Of a DNA stretch of 64,000 bases, positions 42,667-51,888 are shown in pieces; positions within the stretch are counted from its first letter, which is position 1; each line of letters opens with the position of its first letter. The translations under genes and the position numbers were made by a program. Location: positions 1-64,000 of the forward strand of contig JBPCTD010000082.1 of NCBI GenBank assembly GCA_051006515.1, given 5' to 3'. The notes beneath the pieces are model-generated. The model made no database searches. It was not told the DNA's origin and saw only the letters and a program-made list of their open reading frames with translations. This DNA is from ZLKRG08 sp051006515 (lineage in GTDB: Bacteria; Actinomycetota; Actinomycetes; Nanopelagicales; Nanopelagicaceae).

Positions 42667-44171
42667 CTTTAGCAAGCACTAAAGCAATTGCGCTCTCCGG
42701 GATCAAAGGTGAAATGGTTACAGTCGAAGTAGATATTTCTGATGGTTTACCTGGATATTCGCTTCTAGGTCTTCCTGATACATCGCTGAACGAGTCCCGT
42801 GATCGAGTGCGCGCAGCAATATTAAATAGTGGATATGTCTGGCCTAATCGTAAAGTTACCATTTCATTATTACCTGCCTGGCTACCAAAATCCGGAAGTA
42901 GTTTTGATCTACCGATTGCCATGGGAATTTTGGCTGCATCAGAAACTCTGCCTGATATTTCAGAGATAGTTTTCATAGGAGAACTTTCGCTTGAAGGAAA
43001 TCTAAGAGACACCAAAGGTGTATTGCCATCTTTGATTGCGGCCTACCAAAACGGCGTTCGCCAAGCTGTAATACCAAGAGCCAATTTGGCAGAAGCGCAA
43101 TTACTGCCAGATTTAGAAATTTTCTCATTTGAAAAGTTATCGCAAATCATGCATTGGCTGAAAACTGGCGAATTTCTGGTGCAATGTGAAATTGAACTTT
43201 CTGAAGATATTTATAAAACTGAATCAAATTTAGATTTTGCAGATGTGGCAGGGCAAAGCGCTGCCAGGCGAGCCGCTGAAATTGCGGCAGCTGGCGGACA
43301 TAACTTTTTAATGATTGGCCCACCGGGTGTTGGTAAAACCATGATTGCTGAACGTCTGCCATCCATTTTGCCACCACTTTCCAGATCAGAAACTTTAGAG
43401 GTTACTGCGATTCATTCAATAACAAATAGCGATCGACCTCCACTTTCAACTTATGCGCCATTTATCGCACCACACCACAGCACAACAAGAATTGCGATGG
43501 TCGGTGGCGGAGCTCATGTAATAAAACCTGGTGTTTGCAGTTTGGCACACCGTGGAGTTCTATTTATTGATGAGGCACCAGAATGCAGTAACGGAGTCTT
43601 GGATGCGCTTCGCCAACCTTTGGAATCTGGACAGATAACCATCTCAAGAGCGACGGGAAATTTAACTTTTCCCGCTAGATTTATTTTGGTTTTAGCCGCT
43701 AATCCATGTCCTTGCGGAAAGTTTAGCGGTCGGGGTAGAGCCTGCACCTGTAATCCTTCACAGATTAGAAGGTACTTAAATAAGTTATCTGGTCCGCTTC
43801 TTGATCGCATAGATCTTAGGGTTACTGTAGAAAATGTAAGCCGTCTCGAACTTGCCTCAGCTGATAATGAAAGTAGTGCAAACATTAGATCTCGAGTGAT
43901 TGCAGCTCGCGAACGTGCCTCAAAGAGGTTTGCTTTCGAAAGCTGGACGCTTAATTCTGAAATCCCACCACGTGCACTTAGAAGTACTTATCGACCTGAG
44001 AAAGCGGCGATGAATTTTCTGCATGATCAACTTGATCGCGAATTGATTACCGCTCGGGGTTTACACAAAATCATTCGCACCAGCTGGACGATTGCAGATT
44101 TGAAAGCTCTTTCTCAGCCCACTTTGGCGGAAGTTAAAGAAAGTTTCACTCTGCGGGAGGGGATCGAATGA
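42663..44171 (+). CDS. comM: YifB/ComM family Mg-chelatase-like AAA+ ATPase
   Basis: 502 residues. The N-terminal ChlI-like lon-protease-fold domain is followed by AAA+ Walker A GPPGVGKTM and Walker B FIDEAPE, and a C-terminal Mg-chelatase domain with AANPCPCG and a cysteine cluster (CGK, CTC). ComM is a hexameric helicase that extends D-loop branch migration in natural transformation. It is coupled to yraN and to dprA (4-nt overlaps), making a DNA-uptake module. Confidence 0.93.
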   Translation: MTLASTKAIALSGIKGEMVTVEVDISDGLPGYSLLGLPDTSLNESRDRVRAAILNSGYVWPNRKVTISLLPAWLPKSGSSFDLPIAMGILAASETLPDISEIVFIGELSLEGNLRDTKGVLPSLIAAYQNGVRQAVIPRANLAEAQLLPDLEIFSFEKLSQIMHWLKTGEFLVQCEIELSEDIYKTESNLDFADVAGQSAARRAAEIAAAGGHNFLMIGPPGVGKTMIAERLPSILPPLSRSETLEVTAIHSITNSDRPPLSTYAPFIAPHHSTTRIAMVGGGAHVIKPGVCSLAHRGVLFIDEAPECSNGVLDALRQPLESGQITISRATGNLTFPARFILVLAANPCPCGKFSGRGRACTCNPSQIRRYLNKLSGPLLDRIDLRVTVENVSRLELASADNESSANIRSRVIAARERASKRFAFESWTLNSEIPPRALRSTYRPEKAAMNFLHDQLDRELITARGLHKIIRTSWTIADLKALSQPTLAEVKESFTLREGIE

Positions 44172-45010
44172 TAGATAAGGAGTTAATTGCTAGAGCACAG
44201 CTATTTGCCAGTGTTGAAGCCGGAACTACTTTTTGGGCGAAAGAGGTTTTTGAAAAGGGTGCCATAAAAGTTGTCGAACTTTGCCAAGAGGGCCAATACA
44301 AAGGCGTGGTTAATTATGATTTCAAGCAATTTCTAAATACAAATGGTGAAGCAGTTATTGAAAAAATTACTGCGCTCGGACTGGAATTGGTAATTCCTAA
44401 CGAAAAATTTGAAGAACTACCTGCTCCACCAATTGCATTGATTTGCCGTGGAAATTCAAAGTTACTTGAACGTCGCTCCATTTCAATTGTTGGCACCCGC
44501 AATCCATCTCCTTACGGAGTAAGAGTGGCATCTGAAATGGCGGCAAATTTCGTAGATCGCGAGTGGGTAGTAGTTAGCGGTGGCGCATACGGAATTGATA
44601 CCGCGGCACATAAAGGCGCTCTTATAGCCGAAGGCGAAACCATCGCAGTATTGGCATCTGGGCTAGACATTCTCTATCCCGCTGGTAATGCCAAATTATT
44701 TACTGAGATTGCAGAGACTGGGTTATTAATCTCTGAATATATGCCAGGCATGAAAGCGCTACCTCATCGATTCTTAAATCGTAATCGATTAATTGCAGCG
44801 CTCTCGAAAGGCACCATGGTCGTTGAAGCGGCATTTAGATCTGGTTCATTACGTACCGCCCGCGATGCACATGAATTGAATCGAATTGTTATGGCTATTC
44901 CTGGTCCTATTACATCTCCGCTATCTGAAGGTGCTCATCGATTGATAGGTGAAGGTTCAGCCGCGATATGTTGTGGTGTAAATGATGCGGTGGAATTAAT
45001 GGGAGAATAG
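44168..45010 (+). CDS. dprA: DNA-protecting protein DprA
   Basis: 280 residues. The Rossmann-like DNA-binding core is complete: SIVGTRNPSPYG, VVSGGAYGIDTAAHKGAL, LASGLDILYP, LPHRFLNRNRLIAALS and VVEAAFRSGSLRTARDA. An N-terminal SAM-like part is present, but the C-terminal winged-helix domain found in longer homologues is absent. DprA loads RecA on incoming single-stranded DNA in transformation. Confidence 0.93.
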   Translation: MIDKELIARAQLFASVEAGTTFWAKEVFEKGAIKVVELCQEGQYKGVVNYDFKQFLNTNGEAVIEKITALGLELVIPNEKFEELPAPPIALICRGNSKLLERRSISIVGTRNPSPYGVRVASEMAANFVDREWVVVSGGAYGIDTAAHKGALIAEGETIAVLASGLDILYPAGNAKLFTEIAETGLLISEYMPGMKALPHRFLNRNRLIAALSKGTMVVEAAFRSGSLRTARDAHELNRIVMAIPGPITSPLSEGAHRLIGEGSAAICCGVNDAVELMGE

Positions 45011-45015
45011 CGTCA

Positions 45016-45906
45016 ATGAAATCCGGATTTGTAGCCATAGTTGGTAGGCCAAATACCGGTAAGTCGACCCTAATCAATGCTCTAGTTGGCCAAAAAATTG
45101 CGGCAACATCTCATCATCCAAATACCACCAGACATGCAATTCGCGGAATAGTAAATGGCGAAGATTTCCAAGCAGTTTTAGTAGATACACCAGGTTTACA
45201 TAAACCAAGAACTTTGCTTGGAAAGCGCTTGAATGAAGTAATCTCCGAAAACTTGAGCGATGTTGATTTGATTTTAGTGACGCTACCAGCAAATGAAGAG
45301 TTTGGTGCTGGCGATAAACACATTTTGGAGTTGGTTGCAGCAAGTAAAGCAAAGAAGTTAGCAGTGATTACGAAAATTGACACTGTAAGCAAAGAAAAGT
45401 TGCCCGAAAAATTGCTGCAGATACAAAGCTTGACCAATTGGGCAGAAATTATCCCGGTATCAGCAGTTAAAAATTTGCAGATTCAAGTAATAAAGAATCT
45501 TTTTGCAAACTATCTACCTGAAGGCCCGCTTTATTATCCAGAGAATCAAAGTACAGATCAGAGCAATGAACGCATGATTTGTGAAATGATCCGGGAGGCG
45601 GCAATTCAAGGAGTACGTGAAGAGTTACCGCATTCGATCACGGTGACAATTGATGAAATAGCAAAACGTGAAGGTAAAGATTTAATGGATGTGCATGCCA
45701 CGATTCACGTGGAAAGAGACTCTCAGCGGGGCATTCTCCTGGGACATAAAGGTCAACAGCTCAAAGAGATTGGAAGTATAGCTAGATTAGATATTGAAAA
45801 ACTCCTTGGCAGTAAATGTTTTTTAAGTTTACATATAAAGGTAAGTAAAGAATGGCAGAAAGATGCTAAAGCATTGGAGCGATTAGGTTTTCTTAATCAA
45901 GATTAA
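45016..45906 (+). CDS. era: GTPase Era
   Basis: 296 residues. GTPase motifs are G1 GRPNTGKST, G3 DTPGLH and G4 TKID. The C-terminal KH domain reads HATIHVERDSQRGILLGHKGQQLKEIG. Era binds the 3' end of 16S rRNA in 30S assembly. GGGAG precedes the ATG, 5 nt after the dprA stop. An AT-rich hairpin covers the stop. Confidence 0.95.
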   Translation: MKSGFVAIVGRPNTGKSTLINALVGQKIAATSHHPNTTRHAIRGIVNGEDFQAVLVDTPGLHKPRTLLGKRLNEVISENLSDVDLILVTLPANEEFGAGDKHILELVAASKAKKLAVITKIDTVSKEKLPEKLLQIQSLTNWAEIIPVSAVKNLQIQVIKNLFANYLPEGPLYYPENQSTDQSNERMICEMIREAAIQGVREELPHSITVTIDEIAKREGKDLMDVHATIHVERDSQRGILLGHKGQQLKEIGSIARLDIEKLLGSKCFLSLHIKVSKEWQKDAKALERLGFLNQD

Positions 45907-45909
45907 GAA
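45890..45909. terminator. weak AT-rich hairpin at the end of era
   Basis: TTCTTAATC-AA-GATTAAGAA is palindromic and followed by a T-rich stretch. It may end the two convergent transcripts but is low in GC. Confidence 0.4.
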
Positions 45910-45917
45910 TTGTTAAA

Positions 45918-46784
45918 TTATTTTTCGACTGGCTTTCTTGAGGCAAAATAGGAACCAATTAGAACTAGCGGTAAACCAACGATAATGCCGATAGTAATTG
46001 GCTCATTAAGAATAATGACTCCAAGCACGACGGCAAATGCTGTGTTTAAATAGGTGACAAGCGAACCGCGTGCTTGGCCAATAGTGCGAACCAAATTGAA
46101 ATAAATCATGAATGCCAATCCTGTGCTTAATACTCCAAGCCCAATTAATGAAGAAGTCGCTTCAAGCGAGGGTGTGCTACTTGGCAAGCTAGTTAAAGCC
46201 CATGGAGCAAAAATCATTGCCGTGATGGCCATTGCAATCGCGTTTATTGCTACGCCATCACCAGTTGGCATCTTATGAAGAATTAGCGCCATGGCGGTGG
46301 AGTAGAGAATTGCGGCTAAAACTGTTTGTAGAATTGAGAATAGATCAGAACTTCCGGTAATTGCTTCAATACCAACAATCAGAATTAAACCTACAAACCC
46401 GATAACAATTCCTAATAGTCGCTTGGCGTGCCAAACAGTTTTATCTCCGGCCATCGAAGAATAGATAGTTGACCAGATAGGAACTGTTGCAACAAGTAAT
46501 CCAGCAAGACCTGAGTTAATTTCTTTTTCAGCATGGGTAATCAGGTACCAAGGTCCACACATTTCGAGGAGCGCATAAGCAAAAATCCACTTAAATCCTT
46601 TAAGTGTGATGCCAATAACTTTTCTATGAAAAGCAATTGGAAAGAGAATTAATGCGCCAATTAATACTCGACCAAAAACCACTACTGACGGTTCAAATTC
46701 ACGAACGGCAACACGCATAAATAGGTATGGCACGCCCCAGAGAAAGCCAATTAAAATAAATTGGCCCAGAGCTTTACGAGTCAT
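45918..46784 (-). CDS. EamA/DMT-family transporter
   Basis: 288 residues with ten predicted membrane segments in two EamA repeats; PYLFMRVAVREF near the start and GSLVTYLNTAFAVVLGVIILNEPIT in the second repeat are typical. It exports or imports small metabolites; the substrate is unknown. It follows glgA by 13 nt and may be co-transcribed. Confidence 0.88.
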   Translation of the reverse strand: MTRKALGQFILIGFLWGVPYLFMRVAVREFEPSVVVFGRVLIGALILFPIAFHRKVIGITLKGFKWIFAYALLEMCGPWYLITHAEKEINSGLAGLLVATVPIWSTIYSSMAGDKTVWHAKRLLGIVIGFVGLILIVGIEAITGSSDLFSILQTVLAAILYSTAMALILHKMPTGDGVAINAIAMAITAMIFAPWALTSLPSSTPSLEATSSLIGLGVLSTGLAFMIYFNLVRTIGQARGSLVTYLNTAFAVVLGVIILNEPITIGIIVGLPLVLIGSYFASRKPVEK

Positions 46785-46797
46785 AAGAAGTTGAAGT

Positions 46798-47976
46798 CTA
46801 CTTGATGACGCTGCGATAAAGGTTAATTGTCTGCTCTGCTACTTTGTGCCAGCCAAATTCACTTGCAGCTCTGGCTCTTCCTTTTATACCCATTTCTTTC
46901 AGCAATTCAGGCTCTGACATGAGATTTGAAATCGCTTCTGCAAAATTACTTTCAAATTCTTGTGGATCATTGGGGTGATAATCAATTAAACGGCCAGTTA
47001 CACCATCGGAGACAACTTCCGGAATTCCACCAACTTTAGATGCAAGCACGGCAGTTTCGCAGCCCATTGCTTCCAAATTCACGATTCCGAGTGGTTCATA
47101 AATTGACGGACAGAGAAATAAATCAGCTCCTGTAAGAAGCGCTGTAAGTTCGTCATGTGGTGCCATCTCTTTAATCCACCAGATATTGTTACGCGTACGT
47201 TGCAGTTCAGAAATTAATTCTGCAACTTCGTTGCCAATCCCTGCTTCATCTGGTGAACCTGCGGCAAGAACCAAGCCATATTCTTTTGGCACTCGTTGCC
47301 AAGCGCGCAGTAGATGCGCCAGGCCTTTCTGCCTGGTGATGCGCCCTACAAAAATTGCATAACGACCAGTAATTCCATACTTTGCTTGCGCATCTTTTTT
47401 ATGGTTTGGTGCAAATTTATCGACATCAACGCCATTCCGTATTGTGACTATCTTCTTGGGATCAACGTTTGGATAGGCTTTTATGACATCACTTCGCATA
47501 CCATCGGAAACAGCAATAATTGCATCTGCAGATTCGTATGCACTTTTTTCAACTGCGGAAGAGATTTCATAACCAACACCTAACTGCTCCGCTTTCCAAG
47601 GGCGAAGCGGTTCAAGTGAGTGAGCCGTGACAATATGTGGACTTCCGTAAACGAGTTTTGAGACAAATCCTGCGAAGTTCGCGTACCAAGTATGCGAATG
47701 AATAACATCAACACCTTTGAGTTGATCCATGATTGTTAAGTCAGTGGCTAAAGCTTGGATAGCAGGGTTTGAATTTTCAAAGCCAGATGGAGTTTGGTAA
47801 CCGAAGGCATCGGATCTAGCGCCACCAAAACAATGTACTGCTACATCAATTCCTGGAAACTCCCGAAGCGCTTTTGTTAATTGAAGTGCATGAACACCCG
47901 CACCGCCATAAATCTGCGGTGGCCACTCTTTGGTAATTAGAGCGATTTGCAATGCATTTGCTCTATCAGAGGCCAT
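46798..47976 (-). CDS. glgA: glycogen synthase, actinobacterial GT4 type
   Basis: 392 residues, GT4 glycosyltransferase with two Rossmann domains. It starts KEWPPQIYGGAGVHALQL (the GGAGVH loop) and has HSHTWYANFAG, NGVDVDKFAP and the E-x7-E motif in CPSIYEPLGIVNLEAMGC. It resembles the actinobacterial GlgA (Rv1212c) type that makes maltose-1-phosphate or glucan from ADP-glucose. It is divergent from glgC, which makes its ADP-glucose. Leaderless -10 TAAAGT with a 6-nt gap. Confidence 0.93.
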   Translation of the reverse strand: MASDRANALQIALITKEWPPQIYGGAGVHALQLTKALREFPGIDVAVHCFGGARSDAFGYQTPSGFENSNPAIQALATDLTIMDQLKGVDVIHSHTWYANFAGFVSKLVYGSPHIVTAHSLEPLRPWKAEQLGVGYEISSAVEKSAYESADAIIAVSDGMRSDVIKAYPNVDPKKIVTIRNGVDVDKFAPNHKKDAQAKYGITGRYAIFVGRITRQKGLAHLLRAWQRVPKEYGLVLAAGSPDEAGIGNEVAELISELQRTRNNIWWIKEMAPHDELTALLTGADLFLCPSIYEPLGIVNLEAMGCETAVLASKVGGIPEVVSDGVTGRLIDYHPNDPQEFESNFAEAISNLMSEPELLKEMGIKGRARAASEFGWHKVAEQTINLYRSVIK

Positions 47977-47982
47977 GACTGA

Positions 47983-47988
47983 ACTTTA
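47983..47988 (-). promoter_or_regulatory. leaderless -10 for glgA
   Basis: On the minus strand TAAAGT ends 6 nt before the ATG at 47976. Confidence 0.6.
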
Positions 47989-48024
47989 ATTTTAAAAACC
48001 CTATCGCGCCAGCAGCGACCTAGA

Positions 48025-48030
48025 TAGACT
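48025..48030 (+). promoter_or_regulatory. leaderless -10 for glgC
   Basis: TAGACT ends 7 nt before the ATG at 48038. Together with the glgA -10 it makes a compact divergent promoter of about 60 bp. Confidence 0.55.
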
Positions 48031-48037
48031 TTCGTAC

Positions 48038-49261
48038 ATGGCATTTCGCGATATTCCACTCGGAATCGTCCTGGCAGGTGGCGAAGGTAAGAGATTGATG
48101 CCTTTGACTGCTGATCGCGCAAAACCTGCAGTCCCATTTGGTGGCTCATATAGATTGATTGATTTTGTTCTTTCAAATTTGGTAAATGCAGACTTTAGAA
48201 AAATTGCAGTTTTAACTCAATACAAGTCGCACTCTTTAGATAGACATATAACTACGACTTGGCGTATGTCTACTTTGCTCGGAAATTATGTAACGCCAGT
48301 ACCCGCACAACAGAGATTGGGACCGCGTTGGTATACCGGAAGCGCCGACGCAATTTTGCAGAATTTCAATTTAATTCAAGATGAGAATCCAAAAGATGTC
48401 CTAGTTTTCGGCGCTGATCACGTCTATCGCATGGATCCGATGCAGATGTTTGAACAACATAGAAATACCAATGCAGGAATCACGATAGCTGCAATCCGGA
48501 TACCTAGGGCGGAAGCATCCGAATTTGGCTGCATCGAACTGGCAGAAGACGGCATCACTATAAAAGCTTTTCATGAAAAGCCAACAAATCCGCCGGCAAT
48601 GCCTGGCTACCCAGATCTCACTTTAGTTTCGATGGGTAATTACATTTTCCGTAGAGATGTAATGGAAGAAGCCTTAATTCTTGATTCAGAATATCTAGAA
48701 TCACGTCACTATATCGGTGGAAATATCATTCCGATGTTAACGGCACAAGGCCAAGCAAAAGTTTATGACTTTGCAAATAATGTTGTTCCCGGAGAGACCC
48801 AACGTGATAAGGGTTATTGGCGTGATGTGGGTTCAATCGATGCATATTTTGATGCACACATGGATTTAGTATCTGTTCATCCAATATTCAACTTATATAA
48901 CCGCGATTGGCCGCTTTTAACCAATCCACCTTCATTGCCACCCGCAAAATTCTCTGAAGGTGGCATTGCACAAGATTCAATTGTGGCAGCAGGCTCAATT
49001 ATTTCGGGCGGACATTTAAGTCGTACTGTGACTGGATATGACGTAGTTGTCGGAAGCGGTGCATATGTTGATCATGCAGTATTGATGCCTAGCGTTCGAG
49101 TTGGCGATAGGGCAGTCATACGCAGAGCAATCATCGATAAAGGTGTGGTCATTGAAAATGGCGCTCAGATTGGCGTAGATCTCGAGCGTGACCGGCAAAG
49201 ATTCACAGTCACTGAAAGTGGCATTGTTGTCGTTGGAAAAGGTGTTCGCGTTACTGCTTAG
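48038..49261 (+). CDS. glgC: glucose-1-phosphate adenylyltransferase
   Basis: 407 residues. The nucleotidyltransferase signature LAGGEGKRLMPLT, the FGADHVYRMDP metal site, GNYIFRRDVM and the C-terminal beta-helix (AVIRRAIIDKGVVI) define GlgC. It makes ADP-glucose from ATP and glucose-1-phosphate, the committed step of glycogen synthesis. It ends with a 4-nt convergent overlap with xylB. Confidence 0.96.
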   Translation: MAFRDIPLGIVLAGGEGKRLMPLTADRAKPAVPFGGSYRLIDFVLSNLVNADFRKIAVLTQYKSHSLDRHITTTWRMSTLLGNYVTPVPAQQRLGPRWYTGSADAILQNFNLIQDENPKDVLVFGADHVYRMDPMQMFEQHRNTNAGITIAAIRIPRAEASEFGCIELAEDGITIKAFHEKPTNPPAMPGYPDLTLVSMGNYIFRRDVMEEALILDSEYLESRHYIGGNIIPMLTAQGQAKVYDFANNVVPGETQRDKGYWRDVGSIDAYFDAHMDLVSVHPIFNLYNRDWPLLTNPPSLPPAKFSEGGIAQDSIVAAGSIISGGHLSRTVTGYDVVVGSGAYVDHAVLMPSVRVGDRAVIRRAIIDKGVVIENGAQIGVDLERDRQRFTVTESGIVVVGKGVRVTA

Positions 49262-50664
49262 AAGTTAACAGTCTTTGCTACTAGATCTTGGTAGCGCTTG
49301 AAAACTTCAGGCGTTGCTTTTTCTTCTACCTCTGCAACGTTACTAATTTTCCAATTAGGTATTTCCCCAGTAAGTGCCCAAGCTGCTTGCCTTGCAGCTC
49401 CGTTAGCCACATATTCACCAGGCGGTGGTAATAGAACTTTGCGGCCAAATATTTGCGATGCAATTTTTGAAACTGCTGGGTTCTTGGCAGCGCCACCAAT
49501 TAACAACACTCGATTAACTGTGACCCCAAGTTGCTCTAAAGAAGAAACGGCATCGGCCAAACCGCAGATCATTCCTTCGATGTAAGCGCGGGCGATGTTT
49601 GCCGGATCAGAGTTCTTAAGTGATAAACCAGTTAAAGTGCCGCGAGCATTTGGACGGTTTGGAGTTCGCTCTCCTTCAAAGTAGGGGAGCAATGTCAGTC
49701 CATTTGCACCAGCTGCTGCACTTAACGCAAGTTCTGCAAGTTTTTGATGATCTACATTCAATAAATTACATGCAGCATCCAAAATTCGCGCCGCATTAAG
49801 TGTGCAGACCAATGGCAAGTATTTTCCGGTGGCATCAGCAAATCCTGCAACTTGACCAGAAGCATCATGAGTTGAAGTTTCACTAACGGCAAATGCGGTT
49901 CCTGATGTACCTAGCGAAACGACAACATCACCCGCCTGTGCAGATACACCCAAAGCAGCACCAGCATTATCTCCGGCACCTGGTGCAATCGCGATACCGT
50001 TGAATTCGCCACCAATTTCATTTGGCTTCAAAACTTTGGGAAGCCATGCATCTGCTCCACGCAGAGCAATCTGGAGAAAATCACGTCGATATTCATTGCT
50101 CTTAGAGTCAAAATATCCAGTGCCGCTAGCATCACTTCTATCAGTAAATAATGTATTGATATCTTTACTGCCAGATAATTTCCAGGATAGATAATCATGT
50201 GGAAGGCAAACTGCAGCAATCTTTTTAGCGTTCTCGCTTTCATTATCTGCGATCCAACGCAATTTTGTTGCGGTAAATGAAGCCACCAAAGAAGAACCAA
50301 CCGCTTCAGCAGTTACTTTGGCGCCACCAAATTCTTCATTTAAATCTATCGCCTCTTTGGCAGAACGAGTGTCATTCCAAAGCAACGCTTTACGCACTGA
50401 GTTTCCAGTTTCATCAAGAACGACCGCGCCGTGCTGTTGACCGCCTACGGAGATCGCCTTTATTTGATCTAGGGAATTAATTTGAGAAATTGCTTGAGTT
50501 AAGGCTTGATACCAATCATTTGGATCACATTCAGTACCGTCAGGATGCGAGCCTTTAACTTCCTGAATTAACTCACCGGTCTCAAGATTTCGCACCACAA
50601 TTTTTACTGATTGGGTAGAAGAGTCAACGCCTGCAATCAAAGGAGCTCCATGCTGCACGCTCAA
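49258..50664 (-). CDS. xylB: xylulokinase (FGGY family)
   Basis: About 468 residues from the TTG at 50664. AAGGAG lies 7 nt before that codon, and the protein then starts just ahead of IAGVDSSTQSVKIVV; the frame is open to 50763, but that part has no homology-like features, and GTG 50658 is a possible alternative. FGGY motifs include VGGQQHGAVVLD, ALLWNDTRSAKE and MICGLADAVSSLEQLGV. It phosphorylates D-xylulose. No xylose isomerase or transporter is next to it, so another ketopentose is possible. Confidence 0.9.
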   Translation of the reverse strand: MSVQHGAPLIAGVDSSTQSVKIVVRNLETGELIQEVKGSHPDGTECDPNDWYQALTQAISQINSLDQIKAISVGGQQHGAVVLDETGNSVRKALLWNDTRSAKEAIDLNEEFGGAKVTAEAVGSSLVASFTATKLRWIADNESENAKKIAAVCLPHDYLSWKLSGSKDINTLFTDRSDASGTGYFDSKSNEYRRDFLQIALRGADAWLPKVLKPNEIGGEFNGIAIAPGAGDNAGAALGVSAQAGDVVVSLGTSGTAFAVSETSTHDASGQVAGFADATGKYLPLVCTLNAARILDAACNLLNVDHQKLAELALSAAAGANGLTLLPYFEGERTPNRPNARGTLTGLSLKNSDPANIARAYIEGMICGLADAVSSLEQLGVTVNRVLLIGGAAKNPAVSKIASQIFGRKVLLPPPGEYVANGAARQAAWALTGEIPNWKISNVAEVEEKATPEVFKRYQDLVAKTVNF

Positions 50665-50798
50665 AAATTGCTCCTTCCAGCTAGTTATCTTGAGAACTAC
50701 CTCTCGATAGTGGTGAATTGATGTGGCTAAGGCTAGACTGCCTCCGTCAACGTTGACCATCATAAATCATCTTAAAATTTATTTTATTTGGAGTTTTT

Positions 50799-51824
50799 AT
50801 GCGTATTGGTGTGCTCACTGGCGGCGGCGATTGCCCAGGTTTGAATGCAGTAATCAGAGCGGTGGTCCGCAAAGGCGTTAAAGAGTATGGACATGAGTTT
50901 GTAGGTTTTCGTGATGGTTGGCGTGGACCTTTAGAGGGCAGCACCATGGAACTCAATATCCAAACAACTCGAGGCATTTTGCCTCGCGGTGGAACAATTC
51001 TTGGATCTTCTAGAACCAATCCATTCAAAATTGAAAATGGCGTTGAACGCATCAAAGAGAATTTAGAGAAGATGGGCATTGATGCCTTAATCGCAATAGG
51101 TGGCGAAGATACTCTTGGTGTTGCAACAAAACTTGATGCACTTGGCGTGAAAGTAATTGGCGTGCCAAAAACTATTGATAATGACTTGAACAACACTGAT
51201 TACACATTTGGTTTTGATACTTCAGTAAATATCGCTATGGAGGCAATTGATCGCCTCCACACAACGGCAGAATCTCATCACCGTGCATTGATTGTAGAAG
51301 TTATGGGTCGCCATGCAGGTTGGATCGCACTGCATTCCGGAATTGCTGGTGGCGCTGCATGTATTCTGATTCCAGAAGTTAAGTTTTCAGTTGACAAGGT
51401 CTGCGAATGGGTTGAATCAAGATTTAAGCAATCTTATGCGCCAATTATCGTGGTGGCCGAAGGCGCTATCCCGCAAGATGGAGACATCGTCACTAAAGAT
51501 CAATCACTTGATTCATTTGGTCACGTGAAATTATCTGGAATCGGAGATTGGCTAGCAAAGCAGATCGAAGAGCGCACCGGAAAAGAAGCGCGTACTTCAG
51601 TACTTGGCCACATTCAAAGAGGCGGCACTCCAACTGCTTTCGATCGAGTCTTGGCTACACGTTTTGGTCTTCATGCAATCACGGCTGCTTCTGAAGGAGA
51701 TTGGGGCAAGATGGTTGCGTTACATGGAACAAATATTGTGCGCGTTCCGCTGGAGTCCGCAACAGGCGTATTGAAGACCGTTAATCCTGAGCTCTACAAA
51801 GAGGCGGAAATCTTCTTCGGCTAA
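50799..51824 (+). CDS. pfp: 6-phosphofructokinase, probably pyrophosphate-dependent
   Basis: 341 residues, actinobacterial group III PfkA. GVLTGGGDCPGLNAVI, PKTIDNDLNNTDYTFGFDT and GHIQRGGTP are family motifs. Asp104 (GGED) and Lys124 (PKTIDND) are, in E. coli numbering, the two residues associated with pyrophosphate rather than ATP as phosphoryl donor. TTTGGAG precedes the ATG. It catalyses fructose-6-phosphate phosphorylation, reversibly if PPi is used. It neighbours DAHP synthase as in Streptomyces. Confidence 0.9.
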   Translation: MRIGVLTGGGDCPGLNAVIRAVVRKGVKEYGHEFVGFRDGWRGPLEGSTMELNIQTTRGILPRGGTILGSSRTNPFKIENGVERIKENLEKMGIDALIAIGGEDTLGVATKLDALGVKVIGVPKTIDNDLNNTDYTFGFDTSVNIAMEAIDRLHTTAESHHRALIVEVMGRHAGWIALHSGIAGGAACILIPEVKFSVDKVCEWVESRFKQSYAPIIVVAEGAIPQDGDIVTKDQSLDSFGHVKLSGIGDWLAKQIEERTGKEARTSVLGHIQRGGTPTAFDRVLATRFGLHAITAASEGDWGKMVALHGTNIVRVPLESATGVLKTVNPELYKEAEIFFG

Positions 51825-51876
51825 TCTCGCTAAAAGCAGCGAAATTATTACCCAACTAGAAGCACTGCTATTTAAG

Positions 51877-51882
51877 TAGAAT
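51877..51882 (+). promoter_or_regulatory. leaderless -10 for class II DAHP synthase
   Basis: TAGAAT ends 6 nt before the ATG at 51889. Confidence 0.65.
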
Positions 51883-51888
51883 TGCGAG

